A DNA stretch of 64,000 nucleotides from Rhizophagus clarus (Eukaryota > Glomeromycota > Glomeromycetes > Glomerales > Glomeraceae), in assembly GCA_015698045.1 (NCBI GenBank), contig BLAL01000206.1, positions 248,001 to 312,000 on the forward strand, read 5' to 3'. How positions within the stretch are numbered: position 1 is the first letter of the stretch; each line of letters opens with the position of its first letter. The notes beneath the pieces were generated by a model, which searched no databases, had not been told where the DNA came from, and was given only the letters and a program-made list of their open reading frames with translations. The translations under genes and the position numbers were made by a program. Positions 59,755 to 64,000 of the stretch are shown here, one piece after another.

Positions 59755-61320
59755 GATCTGAGGATAAAAATAATAAGGTATATACATATTCTAAATGAAT
59801 TTTAGGAATTATGTAAATGGAGGGGAGGGAAGTGTATTTATTTGGTTTTTTTTTTTAAGTGAAATGTTTTTAACGTTTCTTTTCTTTTTTGTAGGATTAT
59901 TGGATGAATATACGAACTAGATATGAAGCTGGACTCCAGAAATTATGTAAGTGGAAAGGGAGGGCGGGGTGTATTTGTTTGTTTGGTTTTTTTAAAAACT
60001 GTATAACTTTTCTTTTTTTTTTTATAAAGTGCCAGACGAATACTACAAACTGGACCTTGGAGTTGAGGTAAATGGAGGGAGGAGGTCAACAAACGTTGTT
60101 AATAGAAACATTTTTAACGTTTCTTTTTTTTGTAGGGTACCGGATGAATACTACGAACCAGACCTTAGAATTGAAGTAAGTGGAGAGGAGGAAGGTCAAT
60201 TTCGTTATTAATAGAAATGGTTTTAATGTTTCTTTTCTTTTTTGTAGGTTTCTGGACGAATAACATAAACTGGACTTTAGAATTTAGGTAAATGGAGGGA
60301 GGAGGTCAATAAACGTTGTTAACATAAACGTTTTAATGTTTCTTTTTTTTTGTAGGGTGCCAGATGAATACTATGAACCGGACTTTAGAATTGAAGTAAG
60401 TGGAAGGAGGGAGGTCAATTTCGTTATTAATAGAAACAGTTTTAACGCTTCTTCTTTTCCTTTTGTAGGTTTTCAGACGAATAACATGAACCAGACTTTA
60501 GAATTCAGGTAAATGGAGGGAGGAGGGCAACAAACGTTGTTAACATAAACATTTTTAACGTTTCTTTTTTTTTGTAGGGTGCCAGACGAATATTACAAAC
60601 CAGACTTTAGAATTGAAGTGAGTGGAGGAGGGTAGATCAATTTCATTATTAATAGAAACGATTAATGCTTCTTCTTTTCTTTTTGTAGGTTTCTGGACAA
60701 ATAATACGAACTGGACTTTAGAATTTAGGTAAATGGAGGGGGGAGGTCAACAAATGTTGTTAATAGAAATGTTTTTAACGTTTCTTTTTTTTGTAGGATG
60801 CCAGACGAATAATACGAACCAGACTTTGGAATTGAGGTGAGTGGAGGGAGGGGAGGTTAATTTTGTTATCAATAGAAATGGTTTTAATGTTTCTTCTTTT
60901 CTTTTTTGTAGGTTTCTGAACGAATATTACGAACTGGACTTTAGAATTAAGGCAAGTAAGAGGGGGAAAAAGAGATTTGTTTTTTTAATAGAACATTTAT
61001 AACGTTTCTATTTTTTTTTCTGCAGGTTGCTGGCAGGATGAATCAGGACCTACGCAAGATAGTGTAAGAGGAGGACTGCGGGGGTTAGGAATTCTTTTAA
61101 TATTAAAAAAAACGTACCAACGTTTCTTATTTGTTTTATTTTAGGTTGTCAGAATCAGGACTTGGAATACTTGGAATGTAAGCTTAAGGGAGGAGAAAGG
61201 GACTTTTTTTAATATTAAATGTACTAAACATTTTTTGTTTTTTTTAGGTTGCCGGACTTTTAGTCAATGAAAAAATTTTTTTTTTATCACAATAAAGTCA
61301 AATATTAATTAAAACAATAA
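59755..61320 (+). repeat. Tandem array of ~14 exon-like units with splice sites, plus strand
   Basis: Each unit has a polypyrimidine tract ending TTTTTTGTAG, an exon-like piece of about 38-40 bases, and a donor (GTAAGTGG, GTAAATGG or GTGAGTGG). Two exon types alternate: one containing GTGCCAGACGAATACTA and ending AGAATTGAA; the other containing TTTCTGGACGAATA and ending AGAATTTAG. Type-one exons start at 60,136, 60,356, 60,578 and 60,797, a dimer period of about 220 bases. The first (59,755, 59,895, 60,030) and last pieces (61,026, 61,145, 61,249) diverge. The final piece lacks a donor and has AATAAA at about 61,292, as a terminal exon would. The 40-base exons are not multiples of three and carry stops in some frames, so a repeat-exon non-coding RNA is favoured. 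Confidence 0.7.
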
Positions 61321-62238
61321 AATTAATTACATATAAATTTATTTTAAATGAAAAAAAACAATTACATGCCAAAATATATTTTAATTTTGACATTTGACAT
61401 TTGCCTAATTGATAAAACTATTATTTATCAATCCTCATTGTCTTGTAAATTCGTAAAAAATTCAACTCTGTAATTCGTTTTGATTCTCATAAATTGTAAT
61501 CAATTTCAATACTTATTTCAACCTTGTAATTAATTAACGATCACCTATCTAAAGTTAAAGCTTTCATACTGGCAGATTTAAATATCACGAGATTTCAATG
61601 TCTGTTAAGTGATTTCCCTAAAAGGAAAGTTTGTTGCCTGCGTGAGTTTTAAAATCATCGTCAGTTTTAAAATCATCGTCAATAAATGATATAAAGGAAG
61701 ATTCTTAGTCTCCATATTTTAAAAACAAAATTTTTAAAATTAAAAATTAATAAAAGATAATGAAAATTTTGGTTATTTCTTTATTTTCAAAATTCTTTAA
61801 ATATGATAGCAAATTCATATGAAACCCAGTTATTCTTACAGCCTTATTTCTTATAGCCTTATTTTTAATTATTTACATCATGAAAAGCTTTTGAAGAATA
61901 AATAATTCCATTAATAACTGCAAATAACTACTATTGTATTCACAAAATTTTTATTTGCAACTGGTGTAAAAAGTGATGAGTTCTTAAAATAGTTGATGGG
62001 TTATAAAAAGTCGTTATTATTTTAATTTTTAAGCATGAGTTGTAAAAAATTTTTTTATTTTCTGATTGGCGATAGTATGTTTTTGACCGACAAATTATTG
62101 GCGATCATTTTCCAAATTAATGTACTTTTTCGCTTAATTTGGAAATTGTTGTGCGATCTTCAAGCATTTTTTCATGGAAGTGGAAATGCGCAATGTGAAC
62201 TTTAAAGTTGAAATTTATATAGCTATTTAATTGCAATA
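61321..62238. other. Gene-free stretch
   Basis: I see no gene. AAAATCATCGTCA is duplicated in tandem near 61,649-61,680, and a CTTATTTCTTA-type duplication lies near 61,840. Confidence 0.5.
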
Positions 62239-62292
62239 TGCAATGCAATAGCAATGCAATAGCAATGCATATGCATATGCATATGCATATGG
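62239..62292. repeat. GCAATA / GCATAT microsatellite
   Basis: Several ATGCAATAGCA units are followed by four or five GCATAT units, which are self-complementary (ATGCAT centres). The minus-strand open frame here is only Cys-Ile repeat translation. Confidence 0.75.
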
Positions 62293-62499
62293 TTATTGCC
62301 ATAGCGACAGTATATCTATCTATACGCTATTTTTTTAAAAAATAAAAGAAATGATTATTTGTATTATGCTATATTGCATCTTTTGATATCATTAGAATAA
62401 AATTGCAAATTAAGCTCTCCTGTGCCACTTTTGTTGTTAATTATATTTAACCATCAAGTAAACGATTTTGCTGCAAAAAATTGATTTTGTCGATCATAA

Positions 62500-64000
62500 C
62501 ACAGGTAAAAAAAAAAAGCCGATCATTTAAAATAGTCACTATTAGTAAATTGTTTTACAGTAAAAAAACTATTTTTTTTTGATCGTTTTTAATGAAAAAA
62601 ACAAATGATTTTTTATATCATTTTTAATAAAAAAACGTTTTATTTTGCAAATAGTTTCAATAAGAAAAAAAAAATTTTTTTTAATCATTTTTAATAAAAA
62701 CGATTTTTAATCATTTGTTTTTTCTAATTATTTTTTAAATGATTTCCTTTTAGTCATTATAATAAAAAACAATTCAATAGTTTTTAAAAATATTTATATG
62801 AAAAAATCGAGTTCAACGGCTTTTTTTAAAATCATTTTTAATTAAAAAGAACAAATTTTTCTTAATCATTTTCAATTAAAAACACATTTTTTTTAATTAT
62901 TCTCAATTAAAGAAAAAAATTTCTTTTTTAATCATTTTCAAATAAAAAAAAATTCTGTTATTGATTTTGACGGTAATAAAAAGTAGACCTTAACAATTTT
63001 CTTAAAATCATTTAATAGAAAATCTGATTTTAACGGGTTTTTAAAATAATTTTATTGATTTTTTATTAATCGTTTAATAAAATAAACTCCAATAAAACAT
63101 TAAAAGTACGGTTTAAAAACACTTTTTAACGTTATTTTAAAATGAAGTTTTTTTTTAAGCGGTTAATTAAATCAAAAATGCTTTTTTTAAGTGTTTAATT
63201 AAATCAAAACCGATTTTTTTTAAGCATTTAATTAAATCAAAACCGCTTTTTTTTAAGCGTTTAATTTTAAAAGAAACGTTAAAATAAAGTTTTTTTTAAG
63301 CAGCTTAATTAAAAAAGTTAAAAACCGCTTCTTTTAAGCAGCTTAATTTAAAAAACCACACGTTTAATTTAAAAAAAAACCACACGTTTAATTTAAACGT
63401 TTCTTTTAAATTAAATGCATAAAAAAAAGCTTTTTCTTTTAATCAAACGCTTAAAAAAAAGCGTTTTTTTAAACAAACGCTTAAAAAAGTGTTTTTTTAA
63501 AATTACACCTAACAAAAAAGGTTTTTTTTTTAATCAAACGCTTAAAAAAAGCGTTGTTTTTTTAATTAAACGCCTAAAAAAAAGGCGATTTTTTTAATTA
63601 AACGCCTTAAAAAAAAGGCGATTTTTTTTAATCAAATGCCTAAAGAAAAGGCGATTTTTTTAATCAAATGCCTAAAGAAAAGGCGAGTTTTTTTAATTAA
63701 ATGCCTAAAAAAAGCATTTTTTTTAATCAAACGCCTAAAGAAAAGGCATTGTTATTTATAATTAAACGCTTGAGAAAAAAGCGTATTTTTTTTAATTAAC
63801 CGCTAAAAAAAAGCGTTTTTTTTTTAATCAAGCGCTTAAAAAAAAGCGTTTTTTTTCAATCAAGCGCTTAAAAAAAAGCGTTTTCTTTTTTAATCAAACT
63901 CTTAAAAAAGGCACTTTTTCTGATTAAACCGCCTAAAAAAACGTTTTTTTTTTAATCAAACGCCTAAAGAAAAGGCATTTTTTTAAATTAAACGCCTAAA
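62500..64000. repeat. Hairpin tandem array running off the window end
   Basis: From about 62,570 there are diverged TTTTTAATCATTTTTAATAAAAA units. From about 63,130 they become a regular array in which each unit forms a short perfect hairpin: AACGCTTAAAAAAAAGCGTT, or the variants ACGCCTAAAGAAAAGGCG and AATGCCTAAAGAAAAGGC, separated by TTTTTTTAATCAA. The period in the last 560 bases is about 30-36 bases. Stem changes are often compensated on the other arm (GCTT/AAGC against GCCT/AGGC), so pairing is maintained. A single similar hairpin lies at 59,413. The array continues past base 64,000. Confidence 0.7.

Noticed and set aside
62117..62302. Minus-strand open frame with a Cys-Ile repeat
   Set aside because: Microsatellite translation.
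63400..64000. Hairpins followed by T-runs, resembling bacterial intrinsic terminators
   Set aside because: They are a tandem array in a eukaryotic, intron-bearing genome with no upstream genes.
1..64000. tRNA or rRNA genes
   Set aside because: I looked for box B-like GGTTCRAATCC and rRNA-like GC-richer blocks and saw none that I could support by eye.

Overview
The window looks like nuclear DNA of an arbuscular mycorrhizal fungus (Glomeromycotina, Rhizophagus-like). It is extremely AT-rich. The genes that can be modelled have short GT-AG spliceosomal introns. There is one member of the F-box-like family that is expanded in these fungi, a relic of a TKL-type kinase, and a dense and varied load of transposons. 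TTAGGG-type telomere hexamers also fit a fungus. This assignment is inference from gene families and composition; no database search was possible.

Layout. 1-8.5 kb: sparse relics, namely a decayed DNA topoisomerase II pseudogene with one block inverted (2.2-4.0 kb) and a 5'-truncated retroposon (4.9-5.7 kb). 8.5-10.1 kb: a five-exon kinesin-14-like gene with damaged switch motifs. 12-12.6 kb: a possible HMG-box fragment followed by duplicated intron-like units. 12.6-19.8 kb: no gene. 19.8-20.9 kb: intact F-box-like gene. 22.2-22.6 kb: kinase relic. 23.9-28.6 kb: two non-coding, polypyrimidine/polypurine repeat elements with splice-site-bounded microexons.

29.2-50.9 kb is a nested transposon cluster that can be resolved to the base. 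A ~1.94 kb retroposon family encodes one ORF1-like protein and has no reverse transcriptase. It is present as three full-length copies (A, B, C), each bounded by 15-16 bp target-site duplications and poly(A). Copy A is split twice: by a 996 bp hAT-like element (8 bp duplication) and by a complete 9,762 bp CACTA/EnSpm-type element (23 bp terminal inverted repeats, 3 bp TTT duplication). The CACTA element carries two divergent genes: a Tnp2-type transposase broken by three stops and a frameshift, and an intact six-exon SR/acidic protein gene. Beyond copy A lies a decayed MULE/FAR1-type transposase gene, itself interrupted by an 867 bp Tc1/mariner-like element flanked by TA.

51.3-64 kb: a 3.64 kb inverted-repeat element carrying a small Myb/SANT-like gene, a 1.8 kb pyrimidine-repeat element with inverted termini, a pair of divergently oriented arrays of ~40 nt exon-like units (58.4-61.3 kb), and a hairpin-repeat array that runs off the window end. 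The likeliest working genes are the F-box-like gene, the kinesin-like gene and the CACTA accessory gene. The strongest candidates for undescribed biology are the ORF1-only retroposon family and the splice-site-bearing microexon arrays.
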